NCBI RefSeq assembly: GCF_900112355.1
Contig: NZ_FOLM01000024.1
Location: 1 to 56,382 of the forward strand
DNA from: Streptomyces aidingensis
Lineage (GTDB): Bacteria > Actinomycetota > Actinomycetes > Streptomycetales > Streptomycetaceae
Length of the DNA stretch: 56,382 nt
Direction of reading: 5' to 3'
The notes under the pieces were generated by a model that was not told the DNA's origin, ran no database searches, and saw nothing but the letters and a program-made list of their open reading frames with translations. Below, piece after piece: positions 25,450 to 32,807 of this stretch. Within the stretch, counting starts at the first letter, position 1. Each line of letters begins with the position of its first letter. The translations under genes were made by a program, and so were the position numbers.

Positions 25450-25554
25450 GACGATCATGCTAGGCACGGCCCTTCGGCCCGCGCTTCTCGAATCCTGACC
25501 GATCCATCCGCCGCGGACCTCCCCCGCCCCGATCCGCCACCCGCCGGGACCCGC

Positions 25555-26559
25555 TCACGCCCGGTCCCGCGCCCGGTCCTCGGGCAAGGTGTGCAGGGTG
25601 ACTCCTTCCGGGGCCAGGCACTCGGGCAGATCGGCCAGCACCGGCACTTGCTCGATGTGATGGACCCCGGCGGGCAGCCGGCCGTCCAGCGCCCGGCGGG
25701 CGGTGTGGGCCGCGACCAGGCCGCTGATCCGGCTCTGGGTGCGGCCGGTGAGGGCGAAGGCGGCGTGCCGGTCCCCGCGCCAGGCGTCGGCGCGGACGGC
25801 GAACGGGTCACCGCCGAGGTGCGTGTGCCGCAGCGCGGCTGCCAGCGCCCGCCGCAGCCCGGGGCGGCGGGTGGCCGGCCGCAGGGCGAACAGCACGCGG
25901 GTGAGGGCGCGGGAGTCCAGGCACAGCCGGGTGGTGACCTCCGGCACGCCGAGCGTCTCCGGCAGGGTGTGCTGGTCGGAGAAGGGGAACGGGTGCGCCC
26001 TCCGCCGGCCGTGGCCCGGCAGTGCGACACGGCGCGGGCGGGCGGCGCCGGGCGGGGTGGCCAGCGCCTCGACGGTCCAGCGCACCGCGTCGGCGCCGTG
26101 CCGCTCGCCCGCGCCCAGCAGAACCGTCAGCTCCAGGCGTTCGGCGCCGCCGACGACGTCGTGTGCCCGTCGGGCGAGGAGGTTTGTCAGGCCCGGGGCG
26201 ATCCCGACGCTGAGCACGGCCGTGGCGCCGGCGGCTGCGGCCGCGCCGTCCAGCCGGGACACCTCCGCCAGCAGGGCGGGCTGGGCGTTCACGTCGACCA
26301 GATGGATACCCCGTTCCAGGCAGGCTCTGGCCGGCCCGGCGTCCGGCGGCTGGACGCACAGGACGACGGCCGCGATGTCGTCCAGGCCGTCCAGCGTGCG
26401 CCGGAAGCCGTCGGGGTCGGTGACGTCCATCCGGACGCCGCGGCTGCGGCCCGCGGTGAGCACCCGGCGGGGAAACCAGCGGTCAAGGGCGGCGGTCACC
26501 ACCGAGCCGACGGCCCCGTGACCGCCGACGACGAGGACCCGCCCATTCGTTGTAGTCAC
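25555..26559 (-). CDS. Saccharopine dehydrogenase-like NAD(P)-binding oxidoreductase
   Basis: A 334-aa protein starting at GTG 26559, with RVLVVGGHGAVGSVVTAAL as the N-terminal Rossmann GxGxxG. Downstream are VRMDVTDPDGFRRTLDGLD and VVLCVQPPDAGPARACLERG (cofactor half), IHLVDVNAQP, VLSVGIAPGLTNLLARRA, and a C-terminal part resembling saccharopine-dehydrogenase-like proteins of unknown substrate. It is divergent from a TetR regulator with a 19-bp operator-like palindrome in between, so it is likely the regulator's main target. Start choice: the next in-frame start upstream would run into the operator. Confidence 0.82.
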   Translation of the reverse strand: MTTTNGRVLVVGGHGAVGSVVTAALDRWFPRRVLTAGRSRGVRMDVTDPDGFRRTLDGLDDIAAVVLCVQPPDAGPARACLERGIHLVDVNAQPALLAEVSRLDGAAAAAGATAVLSVGIAPGLTNLLARRAHDVVGGAERLELTVLLGAGERHGADAVRWTVEALATPPGAARPRRVALPGHGRRRAHPFPFSDQHTLPETLGVPEVTTRLCLDSRALTRVLFALRPATRRPGLRRALAAALRHTHLGGDPFAVRADAWRGDRHAAFALTGRTQSRISGLVAAHTARRALDGRLPAGVHHIEQVPVLADLPECLAPEGVTLHTLPEDRARDRA

Positions 26560-26575
26560 GCTCCAACGAAATATC

Positions 26576-26594
26576 ACTGTAGTCTCACTACGGT
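26576..26594. promoter_or_regulatory. TetR-type operator in divergent promoter
   Basis: ACTGTAGT (26576-26583) and ACTACGGT (26587-26594) form an inverted repeat with 7 of 8 pairs matching around CTC. It lies 17 bp from the start of the dehydrogenase-like gene and 51 bp from the TetR start, where a TetR dimer could block both promoters. The size and symmetry are usual for TetR-family operators. The assignment is inference. Confidence 0.6.
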
Positions 26595-26644
26595 CAACTC
26601 GGCCGAAGGCGGGCCGGGGGAGCCGACCGGGGAAGGTGACCGCC

Positions 26645-27271
26645 GTGACCACTCGTCCGTCCCGGGCCGAGAAGACCCGCCGGACACGACAGCGGATGCT
26701 GGACGCCGCGGGCCGGCTCTTCCCCGAGCGCGGCTGGACCGGCACCACCGTGGAGGACATCGCCCGGAACGCCGGGGTGAGCGTGCAGACCGTCTACTTC
26801 ACCTTCGGCACCAAGCGGGCGGTGCTGGCCGAGCTGCTCGACACCGTGATCGCCGGCGACGCCGACCCGGTGGCCACGCTGGACCGCCCGTGGGCCCGGG
26901 CGGTCCTGGCCGAACCCGACCCGGCGGCCCAGCTCGCCCGCCAGGCCGCCGGCGCCCGCGTCGTCCTGGAGCGTGCCGCCCCCGTGCTGGAGGTCGTCCG
27001 GGGCGCCGCCGTCGCCGATGCGGAGATGGCCGAACTGTGGCGGACCAATCAGCGGCAGCGGCACACGGTCCAGCTCCGCTTCGCCGAAGCCCTGGTCCGG
27101 AAGACCGGCGGCGGACTTCGCGACAGCCATGACGCGGCCTCCGCCGCCGACATCGCCCTGGCGCTGCTCGGCCCCGAGACCTACGGCCTGCTGGTCGCCA
27201 CCCGGGGCTGGCCCCCCGCCCGCTGGCAGCGGTGGGCCGCCGACGGCCTCACCCGTCAACTTCTCCCGTAG
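26645..27271 (+). CDS. TetR/AcrR-family transcriptional regulator
   Basis: A 208-aa regulator. GTG 26645 is chosen over GTG 26636 because GGGGAAGG then sits 8 bases upstream. The helix-turn-helix is at residues about 28-58 (GRLFPERGWTGTTVEDIARNAGVSVQTVYFTFGTK), a textbook TetR N-terminus. The C-terminal ligand domain includes ARQAAGARVVLERAAPVLEVVRGAA and ALLGPETYGLLVATRGW. It is divergent from the saccharopine-dehydrogenase-like gene with a palindrome in the shared promoter, so autorepression plus control of that gene is likely. The inducer is unknown. Confidence 0.9.
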   Translation: MTTRPSRAEKTRRTRQRMLDAAGRLFPERGWTGTTVEDIARNAGVSVQTVYFTFGTKRAVLAELLDTVIAGDADPVATLDRPWARAVLAEPDPAAQLARQAAGARVVLERAAPVLEVVRGAAVADAEMAELWRTNQRQRHTVQLRFAEALVRKTGGGLRDSHDAASAADIALALLGPETYGLLVATRGWPPARWQRWAADGLTRQLLP

Positions 27272-27617
27272 CCGACTCGGGGCGGCGGCCCCGGGGCCGG
27301 CACCGCGCCGCCGCCTGGAACTGCCCCGACGGCGAACACATATCTGTCGCCGGGAAGTCAGAAATCTCCATAATGCGCGGCCAGGATTGTTCGCGGGGCC
27401 GGACCGGGCGGGATTCCGCACCCGGCGGTGCCCCTCCCGCCGTGCTACCGTCGGTGGCAGTTGCAGTTCTGGTTCCCGAAAACTCCGCGGCCCCGAAGGC
27501 TGTTTCCAGCCGTGGGAGTGTCCTGACTGGCCGGTTATTTTCCGGAGGGTGATCATAGCGGCGACGTCGAGTCCGCACGGTGCGGGCTCCGGGCACTGCC
27601 CCCGAAGGAGAATTGAC
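27272..27617 (+). promoter_or_regulatory. Long 5' region of the cold-shock gene
   Basis: 346 bp between the TetR stop and cspA, with lower G+C than the flanks and no supported ORF. It probably holds the csp promoter and a long untranslated leader, as cold-shock mRNAs often have. A small hairpin CCGCACGGTGCGG (27571-27583) and the strong ribosome site GAAGGAGAATT (27604-27614) are visible near its 3' end. The promoter boxes are not clear enough to place. Confidence 0.4.
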
Positions 27618-27821
27618 ATGGCATCTGGCACCGTGAAGTGGTTCAACGCGGAAAAGGGTTTCGGCTTCATCGAGCAGGACGGCGGCGGCGCCGACGTCTT
27701 CGCCCACTACTCGAACATCGCCGCCCAGGGCTTCCGTGAGCTGCACGAAGGCCAGAAGGTGAACTTCGACATCGCGCAGGGCCAGAAGGGCCCGACGGCC
27801 GAGAACATCGTTCTCGCCTGA
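27618..27821 (+). CDS. Cold-shock protein, CspA family
   Basis: A 67-aa single cold-shock domain, full length for the family. The RNA-binding motifs are RNP1 KGFGFI (about residues 14-19) and RNP2 VFAHYS (about 28-33), preceded by the invariant GTVKWFN. It binds single-stranded RNA/DNA and melts mRNA structure. GAAGGAG six bases upstream sets the ATG at 27618. It is followed by a strong terminator, then by a DEAD-box helicase gene, a pairing also seen in other actinomycetes and consistent with a cold/RNA-structure response. Confidence 0.97.
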   Translation: MASGTVKWFNAEKGFGFIEQDGGGADVFAHYSNIAAQGFRELHEGQKVNFDIAQGQKGPTAENIVLA

Positions 27822-27836
27822 TCCGGCGCCGCATGT

Positions 27837-27874
27837 GGGCTGGGGCCCGCACCCACGGGTGCGAGCCCCGGCCC
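27837..27874. terminator. Terminator downstream of the cold-shock gene
   Basis: An 18-bp inverted repeat with two mismatches (GGGCTGGGGCCCGCACCC at 27837-27854 against GGGTGCGAGCCCCGGCCC at 27857-27874). It begins 16 bp after the csp stop. There is no T-tract, as is common in Streptomyces. The remaining gap to 28114 has no gene; the sequence from about 28000 to 28060 is pyrimidine- and T-rich and is probably the helicase promoter and leader. Confidence 0.7.
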
Positions 27875-28114
27875 ATGGCATATCGGCGGACGTCCGGTCC
27901 CGCTCCGGGACACATATCCCGTATGAGCCCGACCCCGCCCGGTGCCCCCGGCGGCCCCGCCCGTTCCGGCCGGCGGTAATTTTCCGTCCCGCCCGGCCGC
28001 ATTCCCCCTTGGTTCTGTTCTTCTCTTCATACTCCGGTTCGTTCTCGCGATTCCCCGTGCTGCTCACCTTCCACGGTGATTCCTTGACACGTGCCCCATC
28101 GCGGAAGGTTCCGT

Positions 28115-29539
28115 ATGAACCGCACACGCACTCCCGCCCGCTCCCGCACCCGTCCCGGCAGCCGCTCCGGCGGCCATGCCCGCCGGGCGGCGGGGGCCGG
28201 GGAGTTCGCCCTGCCCGTCACCCGGGCCCCGGCGCTGCCCGCCGTCGAGACCTTCGCCGAGCTCGACATGCCCGGCCGGCTGCTGGCCGAACTCCGTGCC
28301 CAGGGGGTGAGCGCCCCGTTCCCGATCCAGGCCGCCACCCTGCCCAACTCCCTGGCCGGCCGTGATGTCCTCGGCCGCGGCCGTACCGGCTCCGGCAAGA
28401 CCCTGGCGTTCGGGCTGGCTGTGCTGGCCCGCTGCGCGGGGCAGCGCGCCGAGCCCCGGCGGCCCCGGGCCCTGGTCCTGGTCCCCACCCGCGAGCTGGC
28501 CCAGCAGGTCACCGACGCGCTCGCCCCGTACGCCCGCGCGGTCGGACTGCGGACGGCCACGGTGGTCGGCGGGATGCCGATCGGCCGCCAGGCCGCCGCG
28601 CTGCGCGGCGGAGCCGAGGTCGTGGTCGCCACCCCCGGACGGCTCAAGGACCTCATCGAACGGGGTGACTGCCTGCTCGACCAGGTCGCCGTCACCGTTC
28701 TGGACGAGGCGGACCAGATGACCGACATGGGCTTCCTGCCCCAGGTCACCGCCCTGCTCGACCAGGTCGTCCCCGGCGGGCAGCGGATGCTCTTCTCCGC
28801 CACCCTGGACCGCAATGTGGACCTGCTGGTCCGTCGCTACCTGGCCGATCCGGTGGTGCACACGGTGGACCCCACCGCCGGTGTGGTGACGACCATGGAG
28901 CACCACGTGCTGCATGTGCTCAGCGCCGACAAGCAGGCCACCACGACGCAGATCGCCGCCCGCGAGGGCCGGGTGATCATGTTTCTGGACACCAAGCACG
29001 CGGTGGACCGGCTGACCCGGAACCTGCTCAGAAGCGGAGTGCGGGCCGGCGCGCTGCACGGCGGCAAGTCGCAGCCGCAGCGCACCCGGACGCTGGCCCT
29101 GTTCAAGAACGGGCAGGTCACCGTTCTCGTCGCCACCAATGTCGCCGCCCGCGGCATCCATATCGACCACCTCGATCTGGTGGTCAATGTCGACCCGCCG
29201 ACGGACCACAAGGACTATCTGCACCGGGGCGGCCGTACGGCCCGGGCGGGGGAGTCGGGCAGTGTCGTCACCCTGGTCACCCCCGACCAGCGCCGCGGCA
29301 TAACCCGCCTCATGGCGGACGCCGGCATCGTTCCGCGGATCACCCGGGTGCGGCCCGGAGAGGCCGAGCTGAGCCGCATCACCGGCGCGCGAGACCCTTC
29401 CGGCGTGCCGGTGGTCCTCACCGCACCGGCGGCCGAGCGGCCCCGGCGCAACCCCGCCTCCCGTTCCCGGCGTGGCCGCCCCTCGCAGCCGGCCCGCCGC
29501 ACCGCCCGGCGGCCGGCCGCCTTCAACGAGGCCGCCTAG
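28115..29539 (+). CDS. DEAD-box RNA helicase
   Basis: A 474-aa ATP-dependent RNA helicase. GGAAGG at 28103-28108 sets ATG 28115. After an Arg-rich N-tail: Q motif region (FAELDMPGRLLAEL to PFPIQAATLP), motif I GRTGSGKT, Ia PTRELAQQ, Ib TPGRL, II as DEAD (VTVLDEADQM), III SAT, IV FLDTK, V ARGIHIDHLD and VI HRGGRTARAG. The C-terminal tail is very basic (RSRRGRPSQPARRTARR), a likely RNA-binding extension. It follows cspA and probably acts in RNA unwinding at low temperature or in ribosome assembly. A 104-aa gene follows after 53 bp in the same orientation. Confidence 0.95.
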   Translation: MNRTRTPARSRTRPGSRSGGHARRAAGAGEFALPVTRAPALPAVETFAELDMPGRLLAELRAQGVSAPFPIQAATLPNSLAGRDVLGRGRTGSGKTLAFGLAVLARCAGQRAEPRRPRALVLVPTRELAQQVTDALAPYARAVGLRTATVVGGMPIGRQAAALRGGAEVVVATPGRLKDLIERGDCLLDQVAVTVLDEADQMTDMGFLPQVTALLDQVVPGGQRMLFSATLDRNVDLLVRRYLADPVVHTVDPTAGVVTTMEHHVLHVLSADKQATTTQIAAREGRVIMFLDTKHAVDRLTRNLLRSGVRAGALHGGKSQPQRTRTLALFKNGQVTVLVATNVAARGIHIDHLDLVVNVDPPTDHKDYLHRGGRTARAGESGSVVTLVTPDQRRGITRLMADAGIVPRITRVRPGEAELSRITGARDPSGVPVVLTAPAAERPRRNPASRSRRGRPSQPARRTARRPAAFNEAA

Positions 29540-29592
29540 CACCCCCGTCGTCCCGGCACCGGTCCCTTTCCCCCTCCCCTCAGTGAGGTCTC

Positions 29593-29907
29593 ATGCGCTG
29601 CATCATCGCCCGCTATCCGTTCGACTTGACCAGGAGAGATGTGCTGGAAGCGATGAAGGGCGTCAAGCCCGAGCCGATCACGGGTGTGTCCGTGACCATC
29701 GGCCGTCGCCAGTACCCCGTCAAACAAGCGGGCGAGGTCATCACCCGGCAGGACCGGCGCGACTTCAGCGCCGGCGAAGTGATCCGGGCCATGACGGCCC
29801 TCGGCTTCGTCTGCCGGACCCCCGGTCCGGCCCCGGCCCTCGCCGACGATGCCTCCACCCCGCTCCAGCAGGCCTCCGCGCTGCTCGGCGGCTCTGAGCC
29901 CGCCTGA
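29593..29907 (+). CDS. Conserved small protein of the helicase locus, function unknown
   Basis: A 104-aa soluble protein: MRCIIARYPFDLTRRDVLEAM, then VTIGRRQYPVKQAGEVITRQDRRDFSAGEV and IRAMTALGFVC. I recall similar short proteins near CspA/DEAD-box genes in other Streptomyces but know no described function. The conserved ITRQDRRDFSAGEV block is strongly polar and could bind RNA or the helicase. GTGAGGTC upstream provides a ribosome site. It shares the helicase direction with a 53-bp gap, so co-transcription is likely, and is followed by a terminator. Confidence 0.75.
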   Translation: MRCIIARYPFDLTRRDVLEAMKGVKPEPITGVSVTIGRRQYPVKQAGEVITRQDRRDFSAGEVIRAMTALGFVCRTPGPAPALADDASTPLQQASALLGGSEPA

Positions 29908-29942
29908 CCGAGCAGACCCGTCCGCCACCCACCGGACGTCCG

Positions 29943-29978
29943 CGCCCGCCCCGCCGTCCTGTACGGCGGTGGCGGGCG
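29943..29978. terminator. Stem-loop terminator after the helicase operon
   Basis: CGCCCGCCCCGCCG (29943-29956) pairs with CGGCGGTGGCGGGCG (29964-29978) with one bulged T and a 7-nt loop, followed by CTTCTGTGCTGT. It lies 35 bp after the stop of the 104-aa gene. Confidence 0.7.
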
Positions 29979-30059
29979 CTTCTGTGCTGTCGGCCTGCTC
30001 CGTCCGGGGGACGGACGGCGCGGCCCGGGGGCCTCGTCGGGACATCACTCTTCCCGGCG

Positions 30060-30291
30060 TGGCTGTGTCAGAACTCCGAGCAGGCGGCGTAGAGAAAATC
30101 TGTCGTGGCGACAGTAGACATTGGCGAGTCTCGGGGTTACTGTTTCTTTTGTACTCAGAAGGTCCCGTGGGCACGGCAGAGACGAACTGCCGTGCGAGCA
30201 GGTCAAGCGGTACAACACGTAGTGGAAGGCTCGGGGCCCGGGTGCCATACGGCACCCGGGCCCCCCGACGCGTCCCTGGAAGAAGAGGTCT
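30060..30291 (+). ncRNA. Structured leader (three hairpins) upstream of a MerR-type gene; possible regulatory RNA
   Basis: This T/A-richer block carries three perfect hairpins in series: CTGTCG-TGG-CGACAG (30100-30114); GCACGGCAG with CTGCCGTGC around an AGACGAA loop (30171-30195); and a 14-bp stem GGGGCCCGGGTGCC with loop ATAC (30233-30264). The last hairpin ends 15 bp before the ribosome site of the MerR-like gene and looks like a terminator placed ahead of the gene, the layout of an attenuator or of a separate small RNA. I recall similar leaders ahead of such MerR genes but cannot name an RNA family. No ORF in the block is convincing. Confidence 0.5.
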
Positions 30292-30636
30292 ATGCCCCCT
30301 CGCAGTACCCGCGCCACCGACAATCTCGACGACGACGACTACCCCGCCTACACCATGGGCCGGGCCGCCGAGATGCTCGATACCACCCCCGCCTTTCTCC
30401 GTTCCCTCGGCGAACACCGCCTGATCACCCCCCTGCGCTCCGAGGGCGGTCACCGCCGCTACTCCCGCTACCAGTTGCGCATCGCCGCCCGCGCCCGCGA
30501 ACTCGTCGACCGGGGCACCCCCATCGAGGCCGCCTGCCGGATCATCGTCCTCGAAGACCAGCTCGAAGAAGCCCGGCGCATCAACGAGCAACTGCGCGCC
30601 CAGGGCCCCGAACCGCACCCCAGGACCTCGGCCTGA
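30292..30636 (+). CDS. Small MerR-like helix-turn-helix regulator
   Basis: A 114-aa protein with a MerR-type winged helix: YTMGRAAEMLDTTPAFLRSL (about 20-39), LITPLRSEGGHRRYSRYQL, then a helix with ARELVDRGTPIEAACRII and a short coiled-coil tail (LEDQLEEARRINEQLRAQ). It lacks an effector domain. It resembles the BldC/MerR-like small regulators of actinomycetes. AGAAGAGG at 30281-30288 precedes ATG 30292. The gene is preceded by a leader with three hairpins, the last being terminator-like, so expression may be controlled after initiation. Targets unknown. Confidence 0.85.
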   Translation: MPPRSTRATDNLDDDDYPAYTMGRAAEMLDTTPAFLRSLGEHRLITPLRSEGGHRRYSRYQLRIAARARELVDRGTPIEAACRIIVLEDQLEEARRINEQLRAQGPEPHPRTSA

Positions 30637-30697
30637 CGGCGCCCCCGGCCGGACCGCGGGGACCGAGCGGGCCGCCGGCCTCCGATGCGCCGCCCGC

Positions 30698-31408
30698 TCA
30701 CCGGCCGCCCGGTCCCCCCGAGCCTTCGAGGCGGCGCGTTTCGTAGGCCCACATGGCGATCTCGACACGGTTGCGGGCGCCGAGCTTCTGCATCAGGCGG
30801 GCGATATGGGTCTTGACCGTGCTCAGGCTGATGTACAGCTCGGCGGCGATCTCCGCGTTGGTCCGTCCGCGGGCGACCGCCACCAGCACGTCCTCCTCCC
30901 GGTGGGTCAGCGCCTCCACCGGCTGCGGCGGCGCGCCCCCGGACCCGGCCCCGCCGGCCCCGCCGGCCCCGGCCGCTCCGGCGTCTGCGAACGCGGCGAG
31001 CAGCCGCGCGGTGATACTCGGGGCGATCAGCGCATCGCCGGCCGCCGCCGCGTGGACCGCCTGGGCGAGCAGCTCCGGCCCGGCGTCCTTGAGCAGAAAC
31101 CCGCGGGCACCGGCCTTCAGCGCGGCATGCACATACTCGTCCAGATCGAAGGTGGTGATCACCACGACCGCCGACGGGTCGGCGACCTGCGGCCCGGCCA
31201 GCCGCCGGGTCGCTTCGATGCCGTCGATCCCCGGCATGCGGATGTCGAACAGGCACACATCCGGGCGCAGCGAACGGGCGAGCTCCACGGCGCGGTGGCC
31301 GTCGGCGGCCTGCCCGATCACCGTGATGCCGGGCTGCGCCCGCAGGATCATGGTCAGCCCGGTGCGCACGATTTCCTGGTCATCGGCGACCAGCACCCGA
31401 ACGGTCAT
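30698..31408 (-). CDS. NarL/LuxR-family response regulator
   Basis: A 236-aa two-component regulator. The receiver domain has VLVADDQEIVR (acidic pocket), the phospho-acceptor Asp in CLFDIRMPG near residue 54, the Thr in VVVITTF and the Lys in FLLKDAG. A Gly/Ala linker (AGAGGAGGAGSGG) leads to a LuxR HTH at the C-terminus: LTHREEDVLVAVARGRTNAEIAAELYISLSTVKTH. ATG 31408 overlaps the histidine kinase stop by four bases. It is cotranscribed with that kinase and divergent from the MMPL exporter, a likely target. Confidence 0.93.
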   Translation of the reverse strand: MTVRVLVADDQEIVRTGLTMILRAQPGITVIGQAADGHRAVELARSLRPDVCLFDIRMPGIDGIEATRRLAGPQVADPSAVVVITTFDLDEYVHAALKAGARGFLLKDAGPELLAQAVHAAAAGDALIAPSITARLLAAFADAGAAGAGGAGGAGSGGAPPQPVEALTHREEDVLVAVARGRTNAEIAAELYISLSTVKTHIARLMQKLGARNRVEIAMWAYETRRLEGSGGPGGR

Positions 31409-32592
31409 GCGGCACCCGCCCCGTTCCTGGGCAGCACGGCCGTCACGGTCCAGCCGCCGCCCGGGTCCGGGCCGGCGCGCAGCGAACCGCCGAGCAGACC
31501 GGCCCGCTCGGCCATCCCCAGCAGCCCGTAGCCGGGCGTGGCACCCGAACGCGGATGAACGTGATCGCCGTCGTCGCTCACCCGGAGCCGCACCGACCGT
31601 GCGTCGGCCGCGACCGACACCGCGATCCGGGAGGCATGCCGGGCGTGCCGGCGGGCGTTGGTGACGGACTCCTGGGCAAGCCGGTAGACCGCCGCCGAGA
31701 GCGCCGGGGCCAGACCGCCGACCTCGCCGGTGATCTCGACATCCACCGCGGGCCGGCCCGTGCCGTCGTGCGGCAGCGCGAGCGCGCCGAGATCGGTGAC
31801 CAGCGGCACCGGGGCGCGTGTCGCGGCCCCGCCGTCGGCGCGGCGCAGGACCCGGACCATGGAGCGCATCTCGTCCAGCGTGCGTTTCGCCTCCGCCTCG
31901 ATCAGCCGGAGCGCCGCGCCGGCGGCGTCCGGATCGGTCGCCGAAACGGCGAGGCCGGCCTGGGCCCGGATCGCGATGGCCGAGACATGGTGGGCGACGG
32001 TGTCGTGCAGATCGCGGGCCAGGCGCTCGCGTTCGAGCAGTCTGATCTCCTCCAGCTGCCGGGAGCGGGCCTTCGCCCGGTGCCGCTGGGCCATGCCCAG
32101 CTCCAGGGAGGCGAGGAGCACGGCGAAGCCGCCGATCGCGTCGGCCGCTCCGGTGTAGTGCAGTGAGATCGCCAGTGCGGCGGTCCCCAGGACGACCGGC
32201 GCCCCGATCATTCCCTCGCGCCCCGAGCCCCACCGGAAGAGGGAGTACGGCAGCAGCAGCAGATAGGCCATGGTGTGCAGGCCCGGCGGCTCGGTGCCCG
32301 CCGCCCGGCCCAGCACCACCATCAGTGTGTGGGTGCCGAACGCGACGACGACCATCGGCAGCGGGTGCGTCCGCCGCCACAGCAGCGTGGGGATCAGGCC
32401 CACCGCCACGGCCAGCGCCGCGAACCGCCACGGCAGATCCGGCCGCAGCAGCCCTTCGAGGACGGCGACCGGCACCAGGACGGCGAGCAGCGCCCAGTCG
32501 CGCCAGACGCGGCGGGGCGGGTCCGGCACCCGGGGCTCCGTCCACGCGGCGCGGGCGAGCTGTCGCGCGCGGCTGGTCATCACGCGGCTCAT
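31405..32592 (-). CDS. Sensor histidine kinase, HisKA_3 (DesK/NarX-like) family
   Basis: A 395-aa membrane kinase. Residues about 25-150 contain four to six hydrophobic segments (WALLAVLVPVAVLEGLL, FAALAVAVGLIPTLLW, MVVVAFGTHTLMVVLG and others) and little extracytoplasmic sequence, as in DesK-type membrane sensors. The dimerisation helix has the phospho-accepting His in LARDLHDTVAHHVSAIAI (about 212). The ATPase domain shows YRLAQESVTNARRHA (N box), VSDDGDH and GYGLLGMAERAGLLGGSL. ATG 32592 is taken as start; ATG 32580 is the alternative. It overlaps its response regulator by four bases and is divergent from the MMPL exporter. Confidence 0.92.
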   Translation of the reverse strand: MSRVMTSRARQLARAAWTEPRVPDPPRRVWRDWALLAVLVPVAVLEGLLRPDLPWRFAALAVAVGLIPTLLWRRTHPLPMVVVAFGTHTLMVVLGRAAGTEPPGLHTMAYLLLLPYSLFRWGSGREGMIGAPVVLGTAALAISLHYTGAADAIGGFAVLLASLELGMAQRHRAKARSRQLEEIRLLERERLARDLHDTVAHHVSAIAIRAQAGLAVSATDPDAAGAALRLIEAEAKRTLDEMRSMVRVLRRADGGAATRAPVPLVTDLGALALPHDGTGRPAVDVEITGEVGGLAPALSAAVYRLAQESVTNARRHARHASRIAVSVAADARSVRLRVSDDGDHVHPRSGATPGYGLLGMAERAGLLGGSLRAGPDPGGGWTVTAVLPRNGAGAA

Positions 32593-32754
32593 CGTAGAGT
32601 CCGCCCGCCCGTCCCGGATCGGCCGGAAGGACGAGGCGGGCGGGCTCCTTCCGGCCCATGGAACAGGGCCGATGCACCGAGGCGCGCGGGCGCCGGCGGA
32701 CGGCACGATGGCGGCCGGCCCGAGGGCTGCCGCCCCGCCCCTGCTCTGCCCCGC

Positions 32755-32807
32755 CCTTTCCTGTCCTGTTCTGTCCTGTTCTGTTCTGCCCGATGAGGAG
32801 TACCGCC
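32755..32807 (+). promoter_or_regulatory. 10-bp direct repeats directly upstream of the MMPL exporter
   Basis: CTGTCCTGTT occurs at 32761-32770 and 32771-32780, followed by the related CTGTTCTGCC at 32781-32790. The repeats end just before the GAGGAG ribosome site (32795-32800). One-turn spacing on one DNA face suggests a binding site or a translational control element for the exporter; it may also be a slippage tract. Confidence 0.4.
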
